DNA of 64,000 nucleotides from Viridothelium virens (Eukaryota > Ascomycota > Dothideomycetes > Trypetheliales > Trypetheliaceae): positions 248,001 to 312,000 of the forward strand of contig ML991771.1 of the NCBI GenBank assembly GCA_010094025.1, read 5' to 3'. The position numbers and the translations under genes were made by a program. The notes under the pieces were generated by a model. It made no database searches, was not told the DNA's origin, and was given only the letters and a program-made list of their open reading frames with translations. Positions within the stretch are counted from its first letter, which is position 1, and the number at the start of each line of letters is the position of its first letter. Positions 46,465 to 58,490 of the stretch are shown here, piece after piece.

Positions 46465-48942
46465 CTAGTGCAAGATAACTCTTCTATAACAGACTGGCTC
46501 GAGGGAATTTTGCACAGCCCTTTTATGTAGTATGCCAATGGCGACTCGTTCGTAGACTTGAAGATCTTCTGAAGATGATCGTATGAGCATGACGTTCAGC
46601 ATATCCTCTGAGTCCCATTGTGTATCTTCGTCGTCATCCAGGATCAAATTCTCAGCGAACCCTTCCTCTGGGCTAAGAAGTCGATACATTGCTGGAATAT
46701 TCAGACGTGCAAATCGATAGGCTCCCAAGTCTCTGGACTGACCAAGAGCATAGGACAACAGGATAACCTCACAAATCTGGCCCTCCGACGCCCAACCTGA
46801 GCCGAAGAGATTATGGTCATCATGGCATATTCCGCACGTGTCCAGCCTTGAATCTTTGAGGACAAAGCAGTTGGAAGTATAGATTTCGGCTCGATTCGGA
46901 TCCAAAGGCTGAGAAAGATAGTATCTACATGAAAATGTCATGAAGTCAAGGTATTCATGCGGAATGGACGGTATCAACGAGTGACTTTCGGAGGAGGGCA
47001 GTGTCAATCCTAATTCGGGCAGATGTCTCTTTTCACGACCATATAACTCGCCGAGCTTTCCGATCCCATCTGCTGAATGAAGGCTATCGGTGTCTCCTGT
47101 TGTAATTTGTATTTTGGGTCTTATTACATTTCTTTTGTTACCAGTCTGCTCTTCAGCGTAAGAAGCTTTAGCCGAGGGAAGTCCTGATCGAGAGTTAATT
47201 TCCCAAATGGGCTTCACCATTCCATCACTAGCATAGTACCAGTTGATCCAGGTTTTCTCCCGCAGCCACTTTTGCACGAGAACGGGTGATTCTGAAGAAG
47301 ATTCGGGCATAACTATTCGGCCTACATGCCCCATCCAGCTCCAGCTTGGAAAGCCAGGGCGTCTTTGAATATGGTGGCCTGGATAAGCTCCCCATAGAAG
47401 AGCCCAGTCGAAGGCTACAGTAGGAATACCCTGTAAGAACATGCTTCCATTCATAAGTGGGGCAATTGCGTTATGTATTCCAGCAAAGGCTCTGCCAATG
47501 TCACTTAAATATGTCATTTCTCGTGAGCTGTACACAAAAATATGCTCCGAAAGTCTCTTGAGTGGTTCTGGCCATTGACGTGAAATACCAGTGCTGAATC
47601 TACTTGCGAAAACGATCTTTTCGCTTTCCGCCATGAGATCCTCTCTCCATAAGGCTGCTCTACAATAAAAGAAGATGCGACCATTCATGAAGACCAGGCA
47701 GCGGGAGGAAAGGATCTCTTCTTGATATCTGTCATCAATCAGTCAAGGCAGTTAATGACAGAACAGTAGATATCTCAAGCATATCAACAAACAAAACTGT
47801 TTCGTCATGAATCAACACGAGTTTTGTCCAATATGATGGCTCCATTAGTAGATTGGGCTCATCTCCATGCATGACTGGAATAATTGAAAGTGGAGGGGGT
47901 ATCAGAATTTACAGGATAAAAAAATGACATACGTCCAGCTCCTCCTAGAATAAGGAGAATCTTCTATCTCATTTTCGAAGAATGATACCAGGCCAATTCG
48001 GAAGTCGGATCTGATGGTCTCGACATCCTCCCACGGCGGTTTTCGGCAAGTCTTATCCCATCCAGAAAGTCCAGCATCGGCATGCTCTCCAGTCGCAGCA
48101 ACTAGGGTAATGGCTGAATTTCCATAGACGGAATCCATCGATTCAATCATACGTTTCTTAGAGACATCGTCATCTTGCACAATGCAGAGGGCGTCAACCC
48201 ATAGATATCGGTAGCCCAACGCTTTCGTAACCTCGAGCGCATTAGAGATCGTTTTTGGGAGGCCTTTCTTAAGAAGCCCATTGGGCTGGGAAAATAGATG
48301 CACATTTGACTTAAGCGTCGTTGTCCTGTTCGCGCTACCCCAGACGTAGCTGAGGCTAACATAAGGCAGGTCTTCTTGCAGCGGAGCCAAGCAATTTGTT
48401 TCCACATCAATAACAAGGAGATCGCGTTGGCGTTCACGGATGTGAAGGTAGGTGTCTTTGCATGATTCTCCGTGGATGGTTTGACACTGCTTGATCCAAT
48501 TGCGAACCATTGCAATATCCGGTTCCTCATCAACAAGTCGGCCCCGAAGCAAGGAGCTTGTATGCTTGTCATCGATGAGCTGAATGCCATAGAATCTACC
48601 AGCAAGAGGCAGCTTAAGCATGGGATACAATGCCGATCCCACCTGATTCTTTGTGACAGCACGCGAGACGTGGGCATACTCGATCGAGCTGGTGAAGCGG
48701 GTGAGTTCCCATTCTATTCCATCCTGTAACATATATGGATCACGCTGTTGATTCAGCTGTAACGCACGAAGTATAAGGCGACACAATTGACATCTGAAAA
48801 TATTCTTTTTTAAGCCAGCAACGGTTCCTCTTAGGAGTACTTTGTTGGCTTTTGTAGGAATATGGGCAGGCAATTCGAAGTCTTTCCGACACAGGCCGAG
48901 AGACGAGCATTCGTTACAGAGCAACGAATTTGCCCTGTCCAT
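46465..48942 (-). CDS. Heterokaryon-incompatibility (HET) domain protein
   Basis: Two minus-strand exons, 48942-47933 and 47728-46465, give 757 aa. The 204-nt intron (GTATGT...GACAG) is long for this window and could hide a further small exon. The N-terminus has CNECSSLGLC and CQLC pairs. The HET domain contains YVSLSYVWGS, KTISNALEVTKALG, RYLWVDALCIVQDD and SAITLVAATG, then SRRSWTYQEEILSSRCLVF spanning the splice site. The C-terminal part has the usual FPSWSWMGHVG motif. It is predicted to trigger incompatibility cell death. No breaks are seen. Confidence 0.9.
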
Positions 48943-49409
48943 CGCAAATCCGGCATAGAACGCATTGGATGTGTTAGGTAACTGTCATGTATCTTAAAGC
49001 AGGTCGGAAAGCGAAGACGCCCTAGGAGTGGTCTCGACCATCTTGCCGTGCACAGACTTAGTTCAAGTTGCACACTCCTCAGATTCGGAGGCTATGATCT
49101 CGATAATCAGACCATGTCAAAAAATAAAACGCAGACAGACGAGTTGAAGAAAGAGGTGCAGATTCTGTTCCCTGGAAGTCGCCTGGAGAGAAAGCCAATT
49201 CGGCCCCGGCTTATTACGATACGGCGTAGGCTTTAAGGTTCAGATAGGCCTCTTCTTAACCGCTTAGGTATTTTGTACCTTAGGTGCCCCCCATTCAATC
49301 GACCAAACAAAGCTTGAGCGGCCGCAAATGTGGTCGTGACCTCCCATACGCTTCTTCCTATATAGATATCCAAATAATATTTACAGCCTGGCATAGATTT
49401 TCCTCCGCA
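48943..49409. other. Divergent promoter region
   Basis: The 467 bp lie between the minus-strand HET gene and the plus-strand TPR gene; no element beyond this is recognised. Confidence 0.5.
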
Positions 49410-50309
49410 ATGCCTGAAGAAACATCAACGCCAACGCCAACGCCAATTCCAATGCAGCATAAACGACCTCCTCCTACAACTTCTTCGCGCTCTGAAATCG
49501 CTTCGCATGAGGAATTCTCCCCAGAAGAAGAAGCCGTATGGTCTCCTTTCCTCCTCCTCGCATAGCCCTTTCATACCGCTAGAAAACTGACCTTTGTCTC
49601 GGTCGAGTAGAACCTCGTCACCGAGTCCAACGCGCATAAAGCCTCAGCAAATACGCAGTTCGCGCACGGCGCTTATGGGGAAGCCATTCAGACCTACGAC
49701 AAGGCCCTGGCGTCCTGCCCTGCGTATCTTGACTACGAGCTCGCGGTCTTACGCAGCAACATTGCGGCATGTCATATCAAGCTGAGCGAATGGAAGGAGG
49801 CTATTGAAGCAGCGGATCGGAGCTTGGAAGGGCTGGAGAGGGTAGACCCAACGCCGAAGACTACCACAGCAGTGGGAAAGGACGGGGAAAATGAAGCAGT
49901 AGAGGAAGTTAATGAGCAAACGGCGGCGCGTATCGAGGCCTTTGAGAAGAGCGGAAGGAATCATGGGGATGTCCAACGGATACGGATCAAAGTCCTATTG
50001 CGCCGGGCGAGAGCAAGGATGGAGACGGGTGGATGGGCGGCATTGCAGGGGGCAGAAGAGGATTATAAGCAGTTGATAGGTATGCAAGAGTTGCAGGCGA
50101 CGGACAAGAAGGCAGTGGACAAAGCTTTAAGGGAACTACCACCACGATTGGAAGAGGCGAAGAGCAAGGAGATGGGAGATATGATGGGAAAGTTGAAGGA
50201 TTTGGGGAATGGGATCTTGAAGCCGTTTGGGCTAAGTACAGATAATTTTCAGTTTGTCAAGGACGAGAAGAGTGGTGGCTACAGCGTCAACTTCAACCAG
50301 GATAGATAG
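49410..50309 (+). CDS. TPR protein, TTC1-like
   Basis: Two exons, 49410-49535 and 49611-50309 (75-nt intron, phase 0), give 274 aa. After an acidic, Thr/Pro-rich N-terminus there are three tetratricopeptide-like helical hairpins: ESNAHKASANTQFAHGAYGE, LDYELAVLRSNIAACHIKLSEW, and IRIKVLLRRARARMETGGWA. The second is followed by a charged insert. The C-terminal end, KLKDLGNGILKPFGLSTDNF followed by an SGGYSVNF phrase, is diagnostic of the TTC1 family. These proteins are thought to be adaptors for Hsp70/Hsp90 chaperones in the cytosol; that is family knowledge. It lies beside p23, another Hsp90 partner. Confidence 0.9.
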
Positions 50310-50675
50310 AAGGCGCTCCTCGTACCATAGAATGTTGCCAGCTCAAAGTACATAAGTTGACAATAACAAACAAGGCCACGACAGTGGAATTATCCGTGCA
50401 AAAACATTATGTTCTGAAATGTTATCTATTGACTTCCGTAAGTTCAAGTTTCTGTCACTGGACGGGAACGAAATTCTTGCGACATCTGCTGTAAGATGAA
50501 TTTATGTTCAAAGCTGTTCCTGAGAGCTCACAGACACGGAAGCAGTTCGCCAAAGCTCCGAAAATTCCTGACTGATAGCCAAGCCAAGGCTGTATGCAGA
50601 CAAGTCATCATACGAAGAGGTTCGCCTCGTATCCTCGCGCTTCATCTACAAGACGCCGTGTGGGGAGAAATAGCG
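50310..50675. other. Convergent 3' region
   Basis: The 366 bp separate the 3' ends of the TPR gene and the p23 gene. No feature is seen. Confidence 0.5.
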
Positions 50676-51558
50676 TTACTCCACCTCCTGTATCTTTGAG
50701 GTCGTCGTTGCCGATGCACCAGTCTCACTTGAGGAGCCCTCGGTCTTCGCTGCGTCGCCACCAGACTTACCCTCATCCTCCAACAGCTCAGGCATGTCTT
50801 CATCCTCATCATCCTCATCCTCATCGCCACCCATACCGCCCATGGCGCCCATGTCACCCAGGTCTGGCATGCCACCCGCACCACCAGCCCCAGCGCCAAG
50901 TTTTGAGAAGTCGATGCCGCCAAATCCACCGTCACCACCCATGCCGCCCATGCCACCCATCTTGCTCATGTAGTCATCATCATCTGGCGCGGCATCTTGC
51001 TCGTCTTCATCGACCCACTGATGATTGTCAGCTCCGCAGTCACCCAATCGCATACTCAATCTGGTGCTTACCTTGTCGAAATCCGTCTTCAAAAAGTGCA
51101 TCTTCTGGGAATTCTTGAGTAGGCGAGGCCAGTACTCGTCCTTGAGCTCCTTCTTGCGCAAGACCATCTCTAAATCCCGCGCGGTATGATGCACTTTGCT
51201 TTCCTTGGGGTCGATCTCCGCGTAGAATTCAAGCTCAACATGATAGTCGGCCTTTTTAGTATCAGAATGGCCAGTAAACGTAAGCTTAGTGGGCTGGATG
51301 TCGAGCTTCATGCTCTTGGCAGGCACATCAGGAACGGAAATGGTGAGAAACACATGATTCTTCTCAGCGTCAGTACTGGAAGAGCGCTGAGCCCAGAGTA
51401 CTATTGATTGTATTCGTTAGCGGTGCAGCTAGGAAAATGTACGTTGGGCATGCAATTTTTGTTTTCCGTTGTTCGGCACCATTTGACTGGCGCCTTGGGG
51501 AATTTTGAGGTTTGGACCGGATGGGATAGGACTCACCTTCAGGCGTTATTTGAGACAT
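50676..51558 (-). CDS. sba1: Hsp90 co-chaperone p23/Sba1
   Basis: Minus-strand exons are 51558-51537, 51400-51072 and 51017-50676, giving 230 aa. The first exon is only 22 nt; introns are 136 and 54 nt, with consistent phases. The CS domain covers about residues 8-125: VLWAQRSSS, VFLTISVPDV, a long middle with KLTFTGHS and ELFAEI-type strands, DLEMVLRKKE and YWPRLLKN, ending in WVDEDEQD. The C-terminus is a Gly/Met-rich MGGMGGMGG tail followed by a very acidic segment, as in fungal orthologues. The protein binds ATP-bound Hsp90 and slows its ATPase in the cytosol and nucleus. Confidence 0.95.
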
Positions 51559-52165
51559 CTTGACAAGAAGGGATTGTATGCCAAGGGAGAAATACGTGGG
51601 TCCAGATGAGAGGTAGTGGAATTTTAAGGCTGAGGGAGAGAGTTTGTCCGGAGTTGGGGTGTGTTGATGCAAGTTTGAATTAGCGCACGAGGCTGGGGTG
51701 CAAGATGTATGTCGAACACCCAAGAAGCTGATCGAAATCGAATGGCAGCAACCGCCCACCCTTTCGTTCGCTTCACTCTCTGAGCGGCTCGTGATGCAAA
51801 GTCTTAGGCAGGGATTTGATACGCCCTGGAATTTAGAACTGATTTGATGCATTCATATTCCTATCCAGTGGAGCATTAAATGTTGCTGCACGCAAAATAG
51901 CCATTTTCCCTTTTCGAGCTGTACCTAAATACCCCACGCAATAACGTCACCCATTTGATACAGGGCCCGTGCGCTCTAGTGGTTATCCCAGCGTGCGCAG
52001 CTATGCGCCGAGCCTGGAATACCTGAAGCATCTAATTAATACTCCGTACAAACGGGATGGCTTTAAATTTCCGAGAAGTGCTAGTCCAAATACTGCAATA
52101 GAAAGAGTCTGCCACCACGCTCAGACAACGTCTTTATCGAGCTTGTCTACCTGGCTTAGTGTGCC
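51559..52165. other. Divergent promoter region
   Basis: The 607 bp lie between p23 (minus) and Vps24 (plus). A TAGTGGTTA stretch near 51977 resembles a tRNA D-arm, but no tRNA can be folded around it. Confidence 0.5.
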
Positions 52166-52908
52166 ATGCAAGCAGTTAGGCATGCAATATGGGGACCTAC
52201 TCCCGAGGAACAGGTGAGAGCCAGGAACAAGTATCGCTAAAGTCTGGACTAATGCGGACGTAGAAGCGCAAATGCAATGCCCTTGTTAGGGCGAATGTTC
52301 GCAAGCTCGATCGCGATATCATGCAATTGAAACAACTGGAGGGAAAAACGAAAACCTTCATCCTGCAAGCCTCGAAACGTGCCCAGCGGAACCCATCCCA
52401 AGCCAACCAAGCATCACAAGAAACCAGAATCTTCGCGAAGGAACTCATCCGAGTACGGAAGCAGAACGCACGTCTTCAGACGAGCAAAGCGCAACTACAG
52501 AGTGTACAAATGCAGGTTAACGAAGCCTTCTCAGTTCGGAAGATCGAAGGCAGCATCAGGGCGTCAACAGGTATTATGAAAGATGTCAATACCCTAGTTA
52601 GACTACCGGAGTTGACCGGGACAATGAGAGAGCTCAGTCAAGAGCTGGTGAGAGCTGGTATCATTGAAGAAATGGTTGGCGACAGTCTACCAGAGGATCA
52701 AATTCTCGAAGGAGAAGACGAGGAAGCTGAGACGGAGGTAGATAAAGTCTTAGGTGAAGTCCTCAAAGACAAGTTACCACCAGCAGCAGAGACACCAACG
52801 ACGGAGGAGGTTGCTACCGCACAGCCAGCTGTAGAGGAAGAAGGCGAGGAGGATTCACAAGAGCTACTAGAGCAGATGAGGGGGCGCTTAGAGGCTTTGA
52901 AAAGTTGA
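52166..52908 (+). CDS. vps24: ESCRT-III subunit Vps24 (CHMP3)
   Basis: Two exons, 52166-52213 and 52264-52908, are joined by a 50-nt GTGAGA...GTAG intron in phase 0, giving 230 aa. Exon 1 supplies the N-terminal AIWGPTPEEQ motif typical of Vps24, which fixes the start. The basic core follows (KCNALVRANVRKLDRDIMQLKQ on both sides of 52321) and then coiled-coil helices. The second half is acidic, and the last helix (ELLEQMRGRLEALKS) matches a MIM1 motif that binds Vps4. Vps24 polymerises with Vps2 and Snf7 on endosomes to sever membrane necks in multivesicular-body sorting. Confidence 0.94.
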
Positions 52909-53779
52909 GGCTACTTTGGCAGGAAGTTATCCCAATAAGCTTCATAAGCATGCGAGCTTGCTACGACGAAACTACACCGCATCTTGTCGAGTTCCTTTAC
53001 CGCATCATGCTTCTGACGATTGGACTACCAGGCGAATGGCGCTGTATACCTAGGCTGCAAGTCTTTCGGATCTAATATTTATTAAGTTCCTTGCTCAAAC
53101 AGGTTGGGCCGTGCTCCCTTTCTGAGAGCTTGCATTCTCTCATTAGAAGTTTCCAAGGCAATAAAGATGTTGATGCAAATAGATCTGCTTTTACCCGTAG
53201 CCTTATTGACTTCCAACCGCCAAAGGAATCATTCTGCCATTCGATAATTATTGAAGCTATTGACCACGAACGCTTTCCGGATGTGGTACTAGCGCGCGCA
53301 AGGGCCAGGGGCGTGCATGCTTCTGCCTAGCGGCCGTGCACCACGCCTTCCTCTTAACCCAGAGCCCGTTTGCATCCTCACTTCATCTCCCACACTTCGT
53401 CCTCACTCAGCGTGTCTTCTTTATCACTTTGCCCGGCTTTGCCAGCACGCCAAAGCAAATCTTTACGGGCATCTTGCGCCTTCTTGCCCACCGATCATTG
53501 TTGATCTGCCGCCACCACGCGCGACGCGCTCACGCAGCATTCACTGGCCCTCACACGCCAGTGAGACCTGTCCTCGCATTCACTGCCACCGCTTCCACGT
53601 ACGGGATACTGTGCGCGCTCCACTATTTAAAGCCTGCTCATCCCACTTCGAAACCTCGACTCTTCATCTGCGCTTCTCTTCGGTGACAATTTCGTTGCTC
53701 TTAGCAACTTCATTTGCCACCAACTTGTCATTTCAACAGCTTCATACCATCCATCAACATCATTGTCAACCTTCGAAAA
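52909..53779. other. Intergenic region upstream of Yra1
   Basis: The 871 bp have no supported gene. The 3' part is CT-rich and likely holds the Yra1 promoter and leader. Confidence 0.5.
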
Positions 53780-55611
53780 ATGGCTGATCAGTTGAATCAA
53801 TCTCTCGATGAAATCCTCACCGCGCGCCGTGCCGGCCGTCCTGCTCGTGGCCCTCGTGGACCTCGTGGCCGCCGTCCCGTAGTCCGCACCACCAAGACTA
53901 CCGTGAAAACTGTCGCGCCTGCGAATGGCGTTAACAAGAAGAATACTGGCAACAATAAGGCCGCCGCTAAACAGGCAGACCCGCCTGCTGGACCTTCTGG
54001 AACCCAGGGACAAAGCAAAATCATTGTTAGCAACTTGGTCAGTCCATTCTACGTAGAATTCAAAGACTTGCGTACTGACTTTTGCTAGCCTGCGGATGTG
54101 ACCGAAAAGCAGATCAAGGTATGTTTCCACGCGTAGGCCGTGCAAGCCTTCGAATATTTTACTCGACTCCTCGCTGGGGGTTCCCGTCGCGCGATTCCTA
54201 TTGAAACATTTGTTATTCGAGAAACACAATATTTCCGCTGGTGGAATGCATGCCCTCATGCACCTAAAAAGTCCGGCTCGCTCCATATCCCTGCGTTGTT
54301 CTTGCTCGCTCGTCAAAGCTTGAAGCAGAACATCGCGCAGAAGTGAAGCGATCGGTCTTGGGAAAAGTCATATCACCGTTTACCTGCCTGGCAAGCAGTA
54401 CTCGTGATTATTGGCGCAGACGATCAGATGGAGTGGTAGCTGAAGAGCAGACACCCGAGATCGACCAAAAGCTTCGGCAGACCGGTCTTGTGACGTCCTT
54501 CTCCAAGCACCAAAAGCAGCGAGCACAGCGGTGATTCTGCAGCATGTTGACCGTGGACGTGTAACATTGTACACCTCCCGGCCTTCGCATTATGATACAA
54601 AGACCCCATTCGAGCTCATTGCATCATGGCAACTTCGATGAGACTGAACAGAAAGGATTTATAAGACCTCAGCAGGAAATGAGGATGGACTCTGCAGGCA
54701 TTTCTCCATCGCACAAACATCACATCTGCCAGCTGCAATGACGGGAATCTCAAGCTGGTGTGGATGGAACTGTCAAGACGACTCGCAATCTTCCACGAAG
54801 CTGTCTTTCCGAACCTGAGCTAGACAAGATGCTGCGATCACTGACAGTCACTGCTTGCTCGCTGCTGCTGCTGCTACCTATGCTTTGGATATGTGACGCT
54901 TGGCCCTACCTAGTCGAACGCGCCGTGTTTCTCCGCTATTTCCAGGTTTTTTCCCGCTCGCGCAAATCGTGTCTTCTCAAACTTACTTGAGATGATGGAC
55001 TAACACACGCCCTTTTCTGTAGGAATACTTTGGTAAAAACATTGGTCCTGTCAGGCAGGTTTTTCTCACCTATGGACCCAACGGTGCCAGCCGTGGTATT
55101 TGCACCATTGCCTTCGTCAAACCAGAAAGTTCTGCGCAGGCTGCTAAGGATCTCAACGGAGTTCTGGTGGACGGCCGTCCTATGAAGGTCTGTGGATTCA
55201 CCATGCACTCCGATGCTGAAGCTAAATCTTATAGATCGAACTTGTTATCGACGCTAAGCAAGCTCCTGCTCCCAAGACCTTGAGCGAGCGCATTGCGAAA
55301 CCCAAGCCTGCCACCGCGGCAGCAAAGATTCAGTCCAAGGCTCAGACTAAGCAGGGTAACGGTTCGAACAATAAGTCTTCCGGCGGCAAGAAAGGTCCAG
55401 CTCGCGGCCGCAACGCCAATCGTCGCAAAGCGAAGACCACTGAAGAGTTGGACGCGGAAATGGCCGACTACTTCGGTGATGATGCTGCTGCCACCGGAGG
55501 CAATAGCAGCGCTGCTCAGGCCGCTGGTGCTGGTGATGGTATGGAGGATGAGATTATGGTAAATCATAAAATCCAGCATGGCACTACCATTTGGCTAATC
55601 ATTGATAGTGA
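53780..55611 (+). CDS. yra1: mRNA export adaptor Yra1/ALYREF
   Basis: Five exons are predicted: 53780-54037, 54089-54118 (a 30-nt microexon), 55023-55187, 55235-55558 and a last one that starts with the stop codon TGA at 55609-55611. All phases are 0, giving 259 aa. The N-terminus LNQSLDEIL is the UAP56/Sub2-binding motif. An Arg/Gly/Pro-rich region follows, then one RRM: IIVSNL (RNP2), microexon PADVTEKQIK, GASRGICTIAF (RNP1) and IELVIDAKQ. The C-terminus has a second Sub2-binding motif, ELDAEMADYFGD. Yra1 couples splicing/TREX to the Mex67 export receptor in the nucleus. The intron after the microexon is 904 nt, listed separately. Confidence 0.94.
54119..55022 (+). other. Exceptionally long (904 nt) intron inside yra1
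   Basis: The intron starts GTATGT directly after the microexon codon AAG and ends GACTAAC...TTCTGTAG, splitting the RRM between strand/helix elements. Nearly all other introns in this window are 44-140 nt. In budding yeast the YRA1 intron is also unusually long and inefficiently spliced, which lets Yra1 protein limit its own expression. The same arrangement here suggests the same type of feedback, but that is inference. It contains short open frames without domains. Confidence 0.8.
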
Positions 55612-56793
55612 TCCACTCTCAATAATGCTCACAACACACCGACTCCGAACTATCATCAATCCATGATCGATACTCAGATTGATACACGCTGCGGACCAAG
55701 ACACGGTCTTTCAACTCACGACACTTTTTCTTTTCTTCTGTACACTACACCACACTTGCTTCACACCCATGGCTCTCTCGGTGGTGGCATAGCCTACAGT
55801 ACGTAGCTGATAATACAAACAAATGGATCGTCTGCACTCTTGTGGTGATCCCATCCATGCTCGCTCTCCCATGCGTGCGGTGGGACTCCTCTATTAAGCT
55901 GGTGCAAGAACACACGGGTTCGGAGGGTAGAGATTGATACTCTAAGAATCATCTGTCGGCCCTAAGGAACATTGCAGGTATGCAAATACCATGCGTGTTC
56001 AATCTAAGCTTAGGGCGCGGTTGTAAGTTCCAAAGGATGAACCCGATTCCGCCTTCCAGGAATCTGTAGACCCGTAGACGATCCGTGATCTTCCGACAAT
56101 TTACTATATACGCAGCCCAGTTTTCAGAGGGGGCCCTAGGTCTGAGGGGTTCTACTATTGTTGGCAGATTTTTTACTGTCAGGATAGTGTTTAAAAATGT
56201 TAAGAAGGCCAACTTCGCGCGAGTGCGCTAAGCCCAGCTCGCTACATACTCGGGCAACAGGGGTTTAGGCAGGATTTGGAATGATGTTAGTAAACATGGT
56301 GCGGTGATAGGGTAAGAACGGGTGAAAAAAAAGCATTTCCTGAGCGACATCGAGATCTAGAAGGACGGCAGTCGAGCCGAGGACGAGGTTGAGGTGGGGT
56401 AAATGATGCAGCGAGACGGCGAAACCCAGCTCAGTCCACTTCAATCCACCCCAACCCCTCCTTCCTACTCCGTTAGCACGCTTCACCACCTCTGGGACCC
56501 CCCTTCACCACCCTTCACCACCCCTCCAGACACGATCCACCTCGGGCACCCGCATTACCGAAGGCCAAACAGATCGAGCCAAGATGCGCTTCCACTCCCC
56601 GCTTGTTTCGAGCCGCTCACTGAAGCTCTGGATTGGGGCGCGTCTCGACTCATCGGAACCAAGTCCGTCATCACAGTGACTTTGTAGCTTGCAACTATTT
56701 TAATCGCCGCCTCCCGCAGCTCAGATATAATTTTCTCGAATTCTTCTCAAATACTAGCAAACTTCATACAAACCTCACCTGCAATCAATCAAC
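55612..56793. other. Intergenic region between yra1 and ALDH
   Basis: The 1.18 kb have no supported gene. The stretch 56490-56530 contains a duplicated CCCTTCACCACC motif upstream of the ALDH start, probably part of its promoter. Confidence 0.45.
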
Positions 56794-58490
56794 ATGTCTT
56801 CTGTCGAACTTGAGACCCCCCAGGGCAAATACTCTCAGCCCACCGGACTGTAAGTGCTGCCACACCCAGATCAATATGCTGCCTTCTATTGCGTCATCAG
56901 ACAGCATTTTCACACACAGAAACGCGGCTGATGCATTGGGGCCATTTCAGGTTCATTAACAATGAATTCGTGAAGGCTGTTGATGGCAAAACCTTTGAGA
57001 CCATCAACCCTTCAAATGAAAAGCCAATCGTTGCTGTCGCCGAAGCCACTGAGAAGGATGTTGACATTGCAGTCAATGCCGCACGCAAGGCCTTCGAGGG
57101 CGAATGGCGCAAAGTAACACCAGAGGACCGTGCCAAGTACCTCAGCAACCTCGCAAATCTTATGGAGAAGCACCTCGATACTCTTGCCGCAATCGAGTCA
57201 TTAGATAATGGCAAGGCCTTTTCGATGGCCAAGTTCGATGTTTCAATGGCTGCTCGCTGTCTCAGATACTATGGTGGATGGGCAGACAAGATCGAGGGCA
57301 AAGTTGTCGATACCTCGCCCGACACCTTCAACTACGTCAAGAAGGAGCCAGTACGTTTCACGATGACTGCAGTGTTCTAACAACCTAAGCTAACTTTCAA
57401 ATCAGATCGGTGTTTGCGGACAAATTATTCCCTGGAACTTCCCCATCCTCATGTGGTCCTGGAAGATTGGCCCAGCGATTGCTTGTGGTAATACCGTCGT
57501 CATCAAGACCGCCGAGCAAACACCTCTTTCAGGTCTCTATGCCGCACAACTCGTCAAGGAGGCTGGCTTCCCACCAGGTGTCATCAACGTCATCTCAGGC
57601 TTCGGAAAGACTGCCGGCGCTGCCATTGCCTCTCACATGAACATTGACAAGGTTGCTTTTACCGGTTCTACCGTTACTGGTCGTTCCATCCTCAAGGCCG
57701 CTGCTGGCTCCAACCTCAAGAAGGTCACTCTTGAACTCGGTGGCAAGAGCCCCAACATTGTCTTCAACGACGCTGATATCGACAACGCCATCTCTTGGGT
57801 GAACTTTGGCATCTTCTTCAACCATGGCCAGTGCTGCTGTGCTGGTTCCCGCATCTACGTTCAGGAGGGCATCTATGAGAAGTTCATCGAGCGATTTAGG
57901 CAACGTGCGCAAAAGAACGTTGTTGGTGATCCATTCGCTTCCGATACATTCCAAGGCCCCCAGGTCTCGCAACTGCAATTCGACCGTATCATGGGGTATG
58001 TTTCCATCGATGAATTCATACTGAAGCAATGGCTAACACAATTTACAGCTACATTGATGCTGGCAAGAAGGAGGGTGCCAAGGTTGAGATCGGCGGAGAG
58101 CGTAAGGGAAACAATGGCTATTTCATCGAACCCACCATCTTCAGCAACGTCACCGAGGACATGAAGATCATGCAAGAGGAGATCTTCGGGCCCGTCTGCT
58201 CCATCTCCAAATTCTCCACCAAGGAGGACGCCATCCGTCTCGGCAACACCACCACCTACGGTCTCGCTGCTGCCGTTCATACCACCAACCTAAACACCGC
58301 TATCGAGGTTTCCAACGCCCTCCGTGCAGGCACTGTGTGGGTCAACACATACAACACTCTTCACCACCAGCTGCCGTTTGGTGGCTTCAAGGAGAGTGGT
58401 ATCGGACGTGAATTGGGTGAGGCAGCACTTGATAATTATACCCAGCTCAAGACGGTGAACATCCGTCTTGGCGATGCTCTTTTCGGTTAA
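56794..58490 (+). CDS. NAD(P)-dependent aldehyde dehydrogenase
   Basis: Exons 56794-56849, 56951-57350, 57406-57995 and 58049-58490 give 495 aa, the standard length, with introns of 101, 55 and 53 nt in consistent phases. The cofactor domain has [18 protein letters not shown] and FTGSTVTGR; the general-base glutamate is in [11 protein letters not shown] near residue 262, and the catalytic cysteine is the middle one of GQCCCAGSR near residue 296. EEIFGPV and [16 protein letters not shown] follow. The sequence resembles fungal cytosolic AldA-type enzymes that oxidise acetaldehyde to acetate, so roles in ethanol use or aldehyde detoxification are likely. Confidence 0.96.

Noticed and set aside
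46338-46538. Short minus-strand open frame at the 3' end of the third HET gene
   Set aside because: It overlaps the true C-terminal codons in another frame and has no start or domain of its own.
51960-52035. tRNA-like D-arm (TAGTGGTTA) upstream of vps24
   Set aside because: No B-box GGTTCGANNCC follows at the right distance and no cloverleaf can be drawn.
54140-54534. Two small open frames inside the long yra1 intron
   Set aside because: They have no domain and no splice signals linking them to yra1 exons; they are treated as intronic chance frames.
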